This document shows positions 1 through 11,830 of a stretch of DNA of 64,000 nucleotides, piece after piece. Origin of the DNA: Marinomonas balearica (GTDB lineage: Bacteria; Pseudomonadota; Gammaproteobacteria; Pseudomonadales; Marinomonadaceae); NCBI RefSeq assembly GCF_004362145.1, contig NZ_SNXC01000014.1, positions 62,001-126,000 on the forward strand. The letters run 5' to 3'. Numbering within the stretch: the stretch's first letter is position 1; every line of letters begins with the position of its first letter. Position numbers and translations under genes: made by a program. The notes below the pieces were generated by a model. It saw nothing but the letters and a program-made list of their open reading frames with translations. It was not told where the DNA came from and ran no database searches.

Positions 1-19
1 GTAAACTAAGTGATCCATA

Positions 20-1657
20 TTAAACTGCGCTTATATCTAAAAATTTAATTTTAATGTGGCGGCAATATTGTTTGATTGATTGGCGTGTTTCGTAGCTAAG
101 TGCCATTGGTATTACGATTGTTTCTTTCTGGCTCGTAATATCATCAGGAGACAAGACCGTTTTATTGAACTTCTGTTGTCCCTTTAATCTACGATCTACC
201 AAGTTAATGTTAGCCTTGCTGAGGATATGTAACGTGTTTGGGTTTCGTTCTATCCAACTGTCAAAATCAGTTCCGATTCCCCAAAGTGTAATATTTATAT
301 CTGGGTTGTTCTTTAGAAAGTTTTCTAGTCGAGAGAAGGTGTTCTTATGTGTGCCTAACGCGACGTTAAGAAAGGCTGTGACATCATTTTCGGGATAATG
401 AGTGCGAAGCAGTTGCTCTAGATGCGCGTCAGAGTCTAACGATTGAATTTTGTTTATCATCGAGCAAAGTAAGTCATTTTTTTCTGCTGCAAAGGTTTGA
501 AACTCTCTTAATATAGGTTCATCTTCTAAATCACTGCGCTCAATTGATACTCTTCCTCGCTCTGGAAAGGACGTAAATGAGAATTCAGATGCGTCGATAT
601 TGGATTTATTAAATGCGAATCCAGCTAAGTTCTTATCCTTGATTTCATATGGTTTACCACTGTCCCAATAATGTTGAATTTGTTTTTGGTACTCATTTTG
701 CCGTTCTGGCACGCAAGGGAAGTCATATCCTAGTCTAGAGAATAGCTCTCCTCCGCCTAGTTCTTCAAAGAGCTTAATATGCTGAGGGATGATGCTGTTC
801 TTCCAATCTCCAACAACGCCTTTGTTGATGCGAAAATTGTGCTGGTGATGAGAGAGTAAGTTCTTATGGTCTCTAGGCTTCCAAATATCTTCCGCTTCCT
901 GAGCCGATACTTCTTGATTAATTAAGGAGCCGATATATTGTATCGTCGATATTGGGTCTAATATTAAGTCTTCCCACCTATAGTGCTTGAAGAATTGGGC
1001 CACAGTGAAGTAACGATTCCAATAATCAATTTGATATTTTATTAGGCCACGGCAAACCTTGGGGTCGGACAATTTACTTAAACCAATTTCTTGACGTATT
1101 GCTTCCTCATTTACATCAGTCATAAATCGGCTAATGTATTCGCTTGTAAGGGCATTAATGGAATGTGCAGCCGAGTTAAACACGTCGATTGGATTTCTGT
1201 AAGAGGTCAACCAATTACGCTGTCGCTCCCCATATGTAGATACCCAAGACTCAGGAGATTTTGTCGAATGCATAATAGGGTAATAGTCGAATAGTGCTTT
1301 TGGATATCGAACAGCGAGAAGAAAATCTCCTTTGTCTTTAATACCAAAGTACTTCCTAACAAAAATATCATCTGGATAGTCTGGGTTAACCCATTTAGGG
1401 CCACCAACAATGAGTTGAAATTCACCATTAAATAGTAGTGATTCCTGCATGTTATATCGACTAAAAAAGCTCACATACTCTCTATTGAGTTGCTGACTCA
1501 AAAACGGTAAGACTTTGTTCAGCCTTGTTTGTGCTACATCATGCGCGACAGGAATATTTTTCAGACGATGAATTTCATTTAGAATAGACAGCATCAGCGA
1601 AAAGCCTGTCCGCTGAAGGCTAACAACTACCGAAGAAGTACTGGCATTCTCGATCAT
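20..1657 (-). CDS. Sulfotransferase-family protein with an extra C-terminal domain
   Basis: Likely transfers sulfate from PAPS to a surface glycan. Near the N-terminus (about residues 11-22) is SLQRTGFSLM, which resembles the 5'-phosphosulfate-binding loop. A 3'-phosphate-binding-like motif, YRNPIDVFNS, lies near residue 150. The protein has 545 residues, longer than a simple sulfotransferase. The last 115 or so contain LWGIGTDFDSW followed by a VDRRLKG stretch and a VIPM segment. That pattern looks like the small Rossmann-like domain often appended to glycan enzymes. It is divergent from the radical SAM gene and shares the locus with an APS kinase (8250-8777), which could supply PAPS. Family confidence is moderate; the acceptor is unknown. 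Confidence 0.7.
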   Translation of the reverse strand: MIENASTSSVVVSLQRTGFSLMLSILNEIHRLKNIPVAHDVAQTRLNKVLPFLSQQLNREYVSFFSRYNMQESLLFNGEFQLIVGGPKWVNPDYPDDIFVRKYFGIKDKGDFLLAVRYPKALFDYYPIMHSTKSPESWVSTYGERQRNWLTSYRNPIDVFNSAAHSINALTSEYISRFMTDVNEEAIRQEIGLSKLSDPKVCRGLIKYQIDYWNRYFTVAQFFKHYRWEDLILDPISTIQYIGSLINQEVSAQEAEDIWKPRDHKNLLSHHQHNFRINKGVVGDWKNSIIPQHIKLFEELGGGELFSRLGYDFPCVPERQNEYQKQIQHYWDSGKPYEIKDKNLAGFAFNKSNIDASEFSFTSFPERGRVSIERSDLEDEPILREFQTFAAEKNDLLCSMINKIQSLDSDAHLEQLLRTHYPENDVTAFLNVALGTHKNTFSRLENFLKNNPDINITLWGIGTDFDSWIERNPNTLHILSKANINLVDRRLKGQQKFNKTVLSPDDITSQKETIVIPMALSYETRQSIKQYCRHIKIKFLDISAV

Positions 1658-2191
1658 TATATTGAACGTTCCTTAAGCTATTTAAACTACATTATGTATT
1701 TACGGCAGTTCGGACAAAACTATGAGTAAAAATGTATATTTTTCATGTTACTGAGCTGTAGGAAAGCGACGAATAAATCCACGGTTTCAGAGTGCGATGA
1801 TCAGCTTTATTTGAGATAAATACCTAATGCTAATGGTAAAAAATTAACAAAAGGCTTAGTTCTCAATGACCAAGTTTAGATGTGTCTTAAATGCGCTCAA
1901 AAGGTGACTATAACTTTTTGTATAGTCGGTTAGGTAGCCACTATCGCTGGTCGTACTGAATTTCGAGAAACGTGTTCATGACTTCTCTAAAGCGTAAATA
2001 GAGTTACATAGTTTTCATATAATTGATACCCTAGATGTCTGATTTTGAAAGAGTTTGTAAGTTGCTTTTGTGTGGGTGAGGTAAAGTTTTGATTTGATCT
2101 GCCGACAAATCTCAAGAAAGCTTGAAAGAGTAACAGAAAGGCCGTTGTATAAACTGGGCTATATGTAAAATTGCTAGGATGATAGTGTGCA
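1658..2191. other. AT-rich divergent intergenic region with one inverted repeat
   Basis: This 534-bp gap separates the divergent sulfotransferase and radical SAM genes and should hold both promoters. The only clear structure is an inverted repeat, GACTATA (1906-1912) and TATAGTC (1921-1927), with an 8-base T-rich loop. A 70-codon open frame on the minus strand (1987-2199) shows no protein-like features and no ribosome-binding site, so I did not call it. Confidence 0.5.
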
Positions 2192-3706
2192 ATGAACAAT
2201 AATCGAGTGCTTGTCGTTAATCCAGGTGGTAGAGAAAAAATCTATCAATCACTTGGTAATAATCTTACTGCAATCGAACCGCCTTTGTGGACACGGTTGA
2301 TAGCGGGTTATCTACTGGACCGAGAGGTGCCGATTAGTATTTTAGATACTGAAGCGGAAGGAATGGGGGCTATACGTGCCGCTGAGCATATTGTGGATGG
2401 CGATTTTAGTCTAGTTATTATGGTTGCCTTTGGGCATCAGCCATCCGCGTCAACCCAAACTATGGTCGGCGCGTCAGCATTAATCGATGAAATTAAGTTG
2501 CGTTCTCCGAATGTACCTATATTGTTGGTAGGTGGTCATGTTTCAGCTCTACCAACAGAAACGTTGGAAAAAACACAAGCGGATTATGTGTGTCAGGGTG
2601 AAGGTACGATTACAAGTTATGAACTTTGGTCTTATCATATTGGTCAGATGCCACTGAATGAGGTTCGTGGCCTCGTATATGTGGACAGTCAGAGATGCGA
2701 GATTGTGTATAATGAAAAAGCACCAATTTCTGAAGATCTAGACAAAGACTTACACGGCAATGTTTGGCATATGTTGCCAATGGAAAATTATCGAGCTCAT
2801 AATTGGCAATGCTTTGGAGACTTGGATTCAAGGCAACCTTATGCGTCTATTTATACTACGCTTGGTTGCCCGTTTAAGTGTGTTTTTTGTTGTATAAACG
2901 CACCTTTTGACACAAATCGCTATAGAACCCGCTCTCCCGACTCTGTCATTGCAGAAGTCGAACATTTGTATACGAATTATGGAATCAAAACATTCAAAAT
3001 TATTGATGAAATGTTTGTTTTGAAAACTCGTCATTATACGGCTATTTGTAAAGGGCTTGCTGCACTGCCATTTGCAGATGAACTAAATATATGGGCGTAT
3101 GCTAGAGTCGATACTGTTAGAGATAACCAGCTCCCGCTGTTGCGTAAAGCGGGAATTCGATGGTTGGCATTAGGAATTGAATCGGGTAGCGAAGTGGTAC
3201 GTGACGGTGCTGATAAATCTTTTTCTCAAGATGATATTCGTTCAATTGTGAGGTCTATTCAAAACGCCGATATTAATGTGATGGGTAACTTCATTTTTGG
3301 GTTGCCTGACGATGATAGTACTGCGATGCAGCAGACATTAGATCTTGCTATTGAGCTACAGTGTGAGTTTATCAATTTTTACTCTGCTATGGCATATCCA
3401 GGTTCCCCTCTATACGTGCAAGCGAAGCGGCAAGGGTGGACCCTTCCAGAAACTTGGTCTGGCTTTTCTCAACACAGTTACGACTGTTTACCTCTACCGA
3501 CAAATCATATCTCTGCTACCGATGTTCTAGCATTTCGTGATGATGCCTTTCATGCCTACTTTGAGAATGAAGAGTACTTAACGTTTATAAAGCGGAAATT
3601 CGGTAGTGAGACAAGTGAGCACATAGAAGAGATGGCGAAGACACGACTTTCGCGAAAACTAATCGATGATAGAAAGTCTCGTATTTCTACTAAGGATATT
3701 TCCTAG
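2192..3706 (+). CDS. B12-binding-domain radical SAM protein
   Basis: The 504-residue protein has an N-terminal cobalamin-binding-like Rossmann region (about residues 1-150, with GGHVSALP). The radical SAM core follows, with its cluster motif at C226, C230 and C233 (CPFKCVFC). Enzymes of this architecture carry out methylations, epimerisations or ring rearrangements. Here it probably modifies a sugar or lipid of a surface glycan, because the next two genes are heptose activation genes. The stop overlaps the GTG start of the nucleotidyltransferase by one base, so the genes are probably co-transcribed. The exact reaction cannot be read from the sequence. Confidence 0.85.
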   Translation: MNNNRVLVVNPGGREKIYQSLGNNLTAIEPPLWTRLIAGYLLDREVPISILDTEAEGMGAIRAAEHIVDGDFSLVIMVAFGHQPSASTQTMVGASALIDEIKLRSPNVPILLVGGHVSALPTETLEKTQADYVCQGEGTITSYELWSYHIGQMPLNEVRGLVYVDSQRCEIVYNEKAPISEDLDKDLHGNVWHMLPMENYRAHNWQCFGDLDSRQPYASIYTTLGCPFKCVFCCINAPFDTNRYRTRSPDSVIAEVEHLYTNYGIKTFKIIDEMFVLKTRHYTAICKGLAALPFADELNIWAYARVDTVRDNQLPLLRKAGIRWLALGIESGSEVVRDGADKSFSQDDIRSIVRSIQNADINVMGNFIFGLPDDDSTAMQQTLDLAIELQCEFINFYSAMAYPGSPLYVQAKRQGWTLPETWSGFSQHSYDCLPLPTNHISATDVLAFRDDAFHAYFENEEYLTFIKRKFGSETSEHIEEMAKTRLSRKLIDDRKSRISTKDIS

Positions 3707-4422
3707 TGAAATCACAAACAATGCCTGTACTTATTGTTCTAGCCGGAGGGCTTGGGACGCGGCTGAAATCAGTGGTTTCGGATCAACCTAAAATACTCGC
3801 ACCGATAGGAGAGCATCCTTACTTGTACCATCTATTGAGTTGGGCTGAGTCAAAAGGAGTTTCTCACGTACACTTATGTCTTGGATACTTAGCGAAGCAG
3901 GTTATTGATTGGGTTCAAGATTTTAATTCAAGTTTAAAGATAACATGGCAGGTAGAGGGTCGTCAGTTAGGCACGGGAGGGGCGGTGCGAGAGGCTCTTT
4001 CGCACTTTGATATCTGCTATTACAATGAAGTGTTGGTTTGTAATGGCGATACTTTTATCGACTTTAATATGCCAGAGTTTCTCCACTTATCTCGCATGTC
4101 TGGTGGGGGAATGCTGACAACTTTAGTTGAGGACTCGGCAAGGTACGGCACTGTAAAAAAGGACGAGTACAATAACTTAAATCAGCTTATCGAGAAAAGC
4201 GGGCTTCATCAGTCGGGAGAAGTTAATGCGGGATGGTACTATTTTTCATTACCGCATATAAATCGATTAAAGAAGTCTAAGGCTGTGTCTTTAGAGAAAG
4301 ACTATCTAATGGATTCAAATACGTTGCCGATAACCTGCGTATGCAAAGGTGAAAACTTTTTAGATTTCGGTACGCCAGATAGTTATAAGGTGGCGCAATC
4401 CTTGTTTAAGGAACATATATGA
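3706..4422 (+). CDS. hddC: HddC-like sugar-phosphate nucleotidyltransferase
   Basis: A 238-residue NTP transferase with the signature LAGGLGTRL followed by QPKILAPI at the N-terminus, and GTGGAVREAL near residue 90. It most resembles D-glycero-D-manno-heptose-1-phosphate guanylyltransferase, which makes GDP-heptose. That fits with the HddA-like kinase directly downstream (4-base overlap). I chose GTG at 3706 because AAGGAT lies 8 bases upstream; an ATG at 3721 is the alternative. The exact sugar and nucleotide are inferred from the pair. GmhA and GmhB, needed for the full route, are not in the window. Confidence 0.72.
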   Translation: MKSQTMPVLIVLAGGLGTRLKSVVSDQPKILAPIGEHPYLYHLLSWAESKGVSHVHLCLGYLAKQVIDWVQDFNSSLKITWQVEGRQLGTGGAVREALSHFDICYYNEVLVCNGDTFIDFNMPEFLHLSRMSGGGMLTTLVEDSARYGTVKKDEYNNLNQLIEKSGLHQSGEVNAGWYYFSLPHINRLKKSKAVSLEKDYLMDSNTLPITCVCKGENFLDFGTPDSYKVAQSLFKEHI

Positions 4423-5411
4423 TTATTACCCGTACTCCTTTTCGTGTCTCACTGTTTGGTGGAGGAACTGATTATCCGGCGTGGTATCTCGAAAATGGAG
4501 GTGCAGTCATTGGAACAACTATAGATAAATATTGTTATTTAAGTATTCGAAAGTTACCGCCTTTCTTCGAGCATAAGCACCGAATAGTGTACTCGAATAT
4601 AGAAAACGTAACAGAGGCCTCTCAGATCGCACATCCAGCTGTTCGCGGTGTCATGACAGAATATCCAACAGACTATGGTATTGAAGTTCATCATTTCAGT
4701 GATCTGCCTGCTCGTTCTGGTTTAGGCTCAAGTTCGGCATTTACCGTTGGTCTTATTAATGCGATCCGAGCATTAGAAGGTAAAATCTCAAGCGCTCAAT
4801 TTCTTGGTAGAGAGGCTATTCGAATAGAGCAAGAGATTATCAAGGAAAAAGTGGGTTCGCAGGATCAGATTTGGGCTGCTCATGGAAATACAAATTTTAT
4901 TAAATTTAATCAAAGTGGTCGAATAGATGTGTCCAAACTGATTATGCGTCATGGCAGCCATAGTTTATTGAATGATCACATTCTTTTGTTTTTTACCGGT
5001 TTTACTCGTATTGCGGAAACGATCGCTGTTAAGCAAATTGAGAATGTTAAGCGTAAGCATCAACAGTTGAAAACATTGTATCAAATGGCATTAGAAGCGC
5101 GTTCGGTATTGCAGTCAAAAGAGCCTGAATTTCATCAAATAGGTTTGATGCTCAATGATGCGTGGCAACTAAAGCGTGAACTCGCTGATGGGATATCGAC
5201 TCCCGAAATAGATGACATCTATGAGGCGGGTATTCGTGCTGGGGCTTTAGGGGGAAAATTACTCGGTGCAGGTGGCGGTGGTTTTATGATGTTCTTCGCT
5301 CCTCCAGAAAACCATAACGCTATTCGTAAGGCTTTGTCTAACTTAATACATGTTAACTGCAATATTGGTAGTGAAGGAAGCAAAGTTGTCACCTATGAGC
5401 CTAGCTCATAG
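4419..5411 (+). CDS. hddA: HddA-like GHMP sugar kinase
   Basis: A 330-residue GHMP-family kinase. It has an N-terminal TRTPFRVSLFGGGTDYP motif, the ATP-binding glycine/serine loop LPARSGLGSSSAF at about residues 95-107, and a C-terminal KLLGAGGGGF motif. This pattern matches D-glycero-D-manno-heptose-7-phosphate kinase. It probably acts just before the HddC-like transferase to give GDP-heptose for capsule, O-antigen or a similar polymer. Its 3' end overlaps the oppositely oriented pseF gene by 19 bases, leaving no room for a separate terminator. Confidence 0.8.
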   Translation: MIITRTPFRVSLFGGGTDYPAWYLENGGAVIGTTIDKYCYLSIRKLPPFFEHKHRIVYSNIENVTEASQIAHPAVRGVMTEYPTDYGIEVHHFSDLPARSGLGSSSAFTVGLINAIRALEGKISSAQFLGREAIRIEQEIIKEKVGSQDQIWAAHGNTNFIKFNQSGRIDVSKLIMRHGSHSLLNDHILLFFTGFTRIAETIAVKQIENVKRKHQQLKTLYQMALEARSVLQSKEPEFHQIGLMLNDAWQLKRELADGISTPEIDDIYEAGIRAGALGGKLLGAGGGGFMMFFAPPENHNAIRKALSNLIHVNCNIGSEGSKVVTYEPSS

Positions 5412-6093
5412 GTGTGCTTTTGTATGAATAGACTTTCTAACCTAGCCCAATCTTCTTCAGTGTCTAAATCTTGTATTCGGTGGCGTGGAAGCATAACTGG
5501 CAACGCCAGCTCAGAGAAAAAATCTGGGTTTTCAAGCCACTGCTCCTTCGTCCCCCAATAAAATTGTCCTGCGTCGTGAATAGGTTCTTCCAAGTCTTGT
5601 GAACGCGATGCAATGTACTCAGGAAACATTGGTTGAAGTTTTCCCCCTTTTCTACTTAATGCTCGTTGAATAGGGAAGTCGTAAGTCGTGGCTGAAAAAC
5701 TTAAAGGGAGGTTTTTTAACGCTTTATAGCCCTCTATTATGTCTTGAGCTTGTAAAAGTGGGCAGGTTGCATATATCAAGCACGCATTTTCAATCGACAT
5801 TGAATTGCCTAATGCGTGTAGTGCATGTTGCATCACCGGAGTGGTCCCTGTGAAATGATCTGATAATGTATTTGGTCTTATAAAAGGAACCTCGGCTCCC
5901 CAATTTTTAGCGACCGTTGCTATCTCTTCATCATCGGTGGAAACGATGACTTTATCAAACAGCTGACTATCTAAGGCAGCTTCAATAGAGTAGGCAACAA
6001 GAGGCTTTCCGTTTAGTTGGCGGATATTCTTACGCGGTATGCGTTGTGAGCCGCCTCGTGCAGGAATGACTGCAATGTTGACACTAGCTGAGC

Positions 6094-6097
<4 letters not shown>
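5393..6097 (-). CDS. pseF: Nonulosonate cytidylyltransferase (CMP-pseudaminate synthetase type)
   Basis: A 234-residue acylneuraminate cytidylyltransferase. The N-terminal IPARGGSQRIPRKNIR motif is the CTP-binding signature of NeuA/PseF enzymes. It activates a nine-carbon acidic sugar as its CMP form. Because pseC and pseB are directly upstream in the same direction (overlapping starts and stops), the sugar is most likely pseudaminic acid. A legionaminic acid product cannot be excluded. The remaining steps (PseH, PseG, PseI) are not in the window. Confidence 0.85.
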
Positions 6098-8777
<2,680 letters not shown>

Positions 8778-8962
8778 AGATGCTGCTTCTCTAATACTTC
8801 TGTCCCAAGAATAATAAAACAGATACATACTTTATAATAAAAATCATCAACTTAGTATATTCAATAGCTTTAAGGTTCGACATAACCCGCTTTAACATTT
8901 CAGCTACTAATGTGCCGTGTTAGACTTGACCAGACTATCACGGATTTTATTGAGTTTCTAAG

Positions 8963-9589
8963 ATGCCAATCAAACGAACATACTTTCAACAAGATGTTGA
9001 AGTTGTAAATGACGAATGTGTTTACGACGGTTTCTTCAAAATGCACAAACAAACCCTTCGCCATAAAAAGTTTAACGGCGAGTGGAGCGAAACCTTTACC
9101 CGTGAAATGATGGTAAGGGATGATGCTGTATGTGTACTGCTGTTTGACCCTATTCAAGATAAAATACTACTTATTGAACAGTTTCGCCCATGCTTGCCAA
9201 AAAGCGATTCGCCATGGTTGATTGAGCTTGTTGCTGGAATGGTCGAAGAAGGAGAGCACGACGAAGAGGTTGCTCGTCGTGAATCTTTCGAAGAAGCAGG
9301 CGTCGAAGTAAAACGTTTAGAGTACATGTTTAAATTCGTTCCCTCTCCTGGTGGGCTAGTTGAATATCTTCGTATGTATGCAGGGGAATTTGATGCCTCA
9401 AAAGTTGATCTTAATCGATCTCATGGACTCGATTCAGAAAATGAAGATATCAAGTTGCACCTGTTTTCCAGTCAGGAGGCCATTGCTTTATTGGACGAAG
9501 ACATTGAAAACGCAAGTACTATAATGGGATTACAGTGGTTCGCTCTTAATAAACATAAACTAAAGAATTTGTGGGTTGATGAAGTTTAG
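8963..9589 (+). CDS. nudF: ADP-ribose pyrophosphatase (Nudix)
   Basis: A 208-residue Nudix hydrolase cleaving ADP-ribose to AMP and ribose 5-phosphate. The Nudix box spans GMVEEGEHDEEVARR-ESFEEAGV at about residues 92-114, with the REx2EExG core intact. VPSPGGLVEYLRMY downstream of the box is typical of NudF. It leads a gene block conserved in gammaproteobacteria (nudF, yqiB, yqiA, parE). Here an acyltransferase is inserted after it and cpdA is missing from its usual place. Confidence 0.93.
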   Translation: MPIKRTYFQQDVEVVNDECVYDGFFKMHKQTLRHKKFNGEWSETFTREMMVRDDAVCVLLFDPIQDKILLIEQFRPCLPKSDSPWLIELVAGMVEEGEHDEEVARRESFEEAGVEVKRLEYMFKFVPSPGGLVEYLRMYAGEFDASKVDLNRSHGLDSENEDIKLHLFSSQEAIALLDEDIENASTIMGLQWFALNKHKLKNLWVDEV

Positions 9590-10562
9590 CTCTATTTTAC
9601 AAAATGTATTGGGTCGCTTCCCGTTTCTGAGGCCTGTTGTAGGCGTCATTTCATTTTTATTTATGTGCTTGAATGTACTGTTTTGGGCCGGTGGCTTGCA
9701 TATTGTTGCGTTGGGTTTTTTGTTCCGCCGCCGTTTTAGTGATTCTCAGGTAAATAGCGCATGTAACCGATTCTTTGCTGGCTGGATTCGTACCAGCTAT
9801 TGGTGGTTTAACACGGTGTTGGGGGTTGAGTGGCAGTTTGATAAAAATATGAAGCACGACCCAGAAAAATGGCATCTGTCTATTGCGAATCATCAAAGTT
9901 GGGTGGATGTCTTTGTTATCTTATCTCAACTTGAAGGGAAAGTGGTGCCGCCGCGAGTGTTTATGAAGCAAGCTTTATTTTGGATACCGCTTGTCGGAAC
10001 AGCGACTAAAATAATGGGGTTTCCTTTTATGAAACGTCACAGCAAGGAAAGGCTAAAAAAGCATCCCAAATTAGTAGGGGAAGATCTAGAAACCACTCGA
10101 CGTTCTTGCAAACGATTCGCCAAAACGCCGAATACCGTACTAAGCTTTGTTGAAGGAACTCGCTATACTGACCGAAAGCATCGCCAACAAAGCTCGCCTT
10201 ACAGCCGTTTATTAAAACCCAAAGCGGGTGGGATTGGCTTTGTTCTACAAGCTATGCCGGGGAAATTTGACGATATCATTGATATTAATGTCGTATACCC
10301 CCATAAAAGAAACAGCTTTTGGGATTTGTTGTGCGGAAGGTTGGAAACTGCAAAAGTGTCTGTTCGCAGCATTGCTATTCCGGATTTTCTAAAAACTTCT
10401 GATATAGATCCGCTAGAGCGTGATAGAGAAGCTTTTTTTAATTGGTTCAACCAATATTGGCATGAGAAAGACCGAAGATTAAATGCAGAAATGGTAGCCT
10501 GGGAGCAGGAATTAGCAGGAGATAAATGCAGCCAAACTAGGGAAAGTTCTGCGGCAAAGTGA
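9579..10562 (+). CDS. PlsC/YihG-type 1-acylglycerol-3-phosphate acyltransferase
   Basis: Membrane acyltransferase with an N-terminal hydrophobic region (about residues 15-50), the catalytic NHQSWVD (HX4D) near residue 107, and an EGTRYT motif near residue 195. It probably acylates lysophosphatidate. The length (327 residues) fits YihG/YihU-like acyltransferases. I chose ATG 9579; a TTG lies one codon upstream. The start overlaps the nudF stop by 11 bases, implying coupling. A hairpin with a short T run follows the stop (10556-10579). Confidence 0.85.
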   Translation: MKFSSILQNVLGRFPFLRPVVGVISFLFMCLNVLFWAGGLHIVALGFLFRRRFSDSQVNSACNRFFAGWIRTSYWWFNTVLGVEWQFDKNMKHDPEKWHLSIANHQSWVDVFVILSQLEGKVVPPRVFMKQALFWIPLVGTATKIMGFPFMKRHSKERLKKHPKLVGEDLETTRRSCKRFAKTPNTVLSFVEGTRYTDRKHRQQSSPYSRLLKPKAGGIGFVLQAMPGKFDDIIDINVVYPHKRNSFWDLLCGRLETAKVSVRSIAIPDFLKTSDIDPLERDREAFFNWFNQYWHEKDRRLNAEMVAWEQELAGDKCSQTRESSAAK

Positions 10563-10579
10563 TGTTTACATCACTTTTT
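10556..10579 (+). terminator. Weak intrinsic terminator or hairpin after the acyltransferase
   Basis: Inverted repeat AAAGTGATG / CATCACTTT with a TTTA loop, followed by a short T run. The left arm overlaps the acyltransferase stop codon. The stem is AT-rich, so it may only partly stop transcription into yqiB. Confidence 0.45.
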
Positions 10580-10610
10580 CATAGTTAGAGACTTTTACAC
10601 TGGATAGGCG

Positions 10611-11069
10611 ATGACAAAACAACACTACGTTCCAAACCTCGCAGAGCTTCAGCTATTGGGCGAATTAAACTATCGTCGAATAGGTAAAGTGCTGCGCACA
10701 AAAGAAGAGGAGCGTGAATGGCACTTCGCCATCGATACGTCTGGTCATCAGCGTAGTTGTCTGAGCTTATATTTGAAACAAGAAAGTCGCTTTACGTCTG
10801 AATTTGTTTTGGCATTTATGCCCGAGACGAAAAGCGACTTAATGTTTGATGCAAAATTAAAAATGATCATTCGCCTTTATCACGATGTTGGGTTGGCTGA
10901 AATTACAGACGGTCATCGGCAATTTAAGGGGAGCTACCCTTACCCTAATGATGAAATGCACCACAAAGATGAAAAATTCCGACTGAATCAGCAGCTCGCT
11001 GACTTGCTTGAATTGTGTTTAAAGCACGGACACCGTTTGGACGATGTGCCTTTCATTCAGATGGCCTAG
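10611..11069 (+). CDS. yqiB: DUF1249 family protein YqiB
   Basis: A 152-residue soluble protein of the YqiB/DUF1249 family, function unknown. The recognisable features are the N-terminal YVPNLAELQLLGELNY start, a central LMFDAKLKMIIRLYHDVGLAE segment (split here as LMFDAKLKM and RLYHDVGLAE), and YPYPNDEMHH followed by KDEKFRLN. It sits between nudF and parE, as in many gammaproteobacteria, which supports orthology. No catalytic motif is visible. Confidence 0.88.
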   Translation: MTKQHYVPNLAELQLLGELNYRRIGKVLRTKEEEREWHFAIDTSGHQRSCLSLYLKQESRFTSEFVLAFMPETKSDLMFDAKLKMIIRLYHDVGLAEITDGHRQFKGSYPYPNDEMHHKDEKFRLNQQLADLLELCLKHGHRLDDVPFIQMA

Positions 11070-11138
11070 TTCAATAATGATGCTAATTGACCTAACGTAA
11101 CTCGCCTAATTTAACCTTAAGATATTTCCTTAACTCCT

Positions 11139-11720
11139 ATGACACTGATTTATGTACATGGTTTCAACAGTTCTGAAAAGTCGTATAAATCACAACTGAC
11201 TAAGCAAGCCATGGCATCGATAGGAAAAGAAGCAGACTTCCTGTGCCCTAGGCTTCACTGGCAACCTAAATTAGCGATTCAGCAATTAGAATCCTTAATA
11301 GAAGATAAGCTGAGCACAAACAGACGTGTGGCGTTAGTCGGCAGTTCTCTAGGAGGCTTTTACAGTTTGTATTTGTCTGAAAAGTACGATCTGAACGCTG
11401 TGCTGGTTAATCCAGCGGTTGAAGCGCCAACGTTGCTGCAAGAGTTGCTTGGTGATCAGAAGAACCCATACACCAATGAGCAATACATTTTGACTCAGCA
11501 GCACATTGAAGAGCTGAAGTCGATTGATGTCGCAGCGCCATCGGGGAAGCGCATTTGGCTTATGCTTCAAGAAGGTGATGAAGTGTTGGATTATCAGGCG
11601 GCATTGAACCGATTTAAAGTGATTGAACGCGTAACTCATGAAAAAGGCGGAGATCACAGCTTTGTTGGTTTTGATCGTTTTCTCAATGCCATTTTAGAAT
11701 TTACCAACGTTTTAGATTGA
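11139..11720 (+). CDS. yqiA: YqiA-family esterase
   Basis: A 193-residue alpha/beta hydrolase of the YqiA/UPF0227 type. It begins LIYVHGFNSS and has the nucleophile elbow VGSSLGGFYS near residue 70. GDEVLDY (about residue 147) and GGDHSF (about residue 170) carry the probable Asp and His of the triad. It is likely a short-chain acyl esterase in the cytoplasm. The gene lies just before parE, as in E. coli. Confidence 0.9.
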   Translation: MTLIYVHGFNSSEKSYKSQLTKQAMASIGKEADFLCPRLHWQPKLAIQQLESLIEDKLSTNRRVALVGSSLGGFYSLYLSEKYDLNAVLVNPAVEAPTLLQELLGDQKNPYTNEQYILTQQHIEELKSIDVAAPSGKRIWLMLQEGDEVLDYQAALNRFKVIERVTHEKGGDHSFVGFDRFLNAILEFTNVLD

Positions 11721-11830
11721 GCGCCGACTTAACGCGTTCATTTTGCTTTCCTAGCGACATTGTCATTTATTCAAAATGACACCTTTGGTAGACTCCCTCC
11801 TAGAAATTTTTTTTGGAAGTAATTAACCGT

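Noticed and set aside
1987-2199. 70-codon open frame on the minus strand
   Set aside because: No ribosome-binding site, no recognisable motif, overlaps the promoter region of the radical SAM gene.
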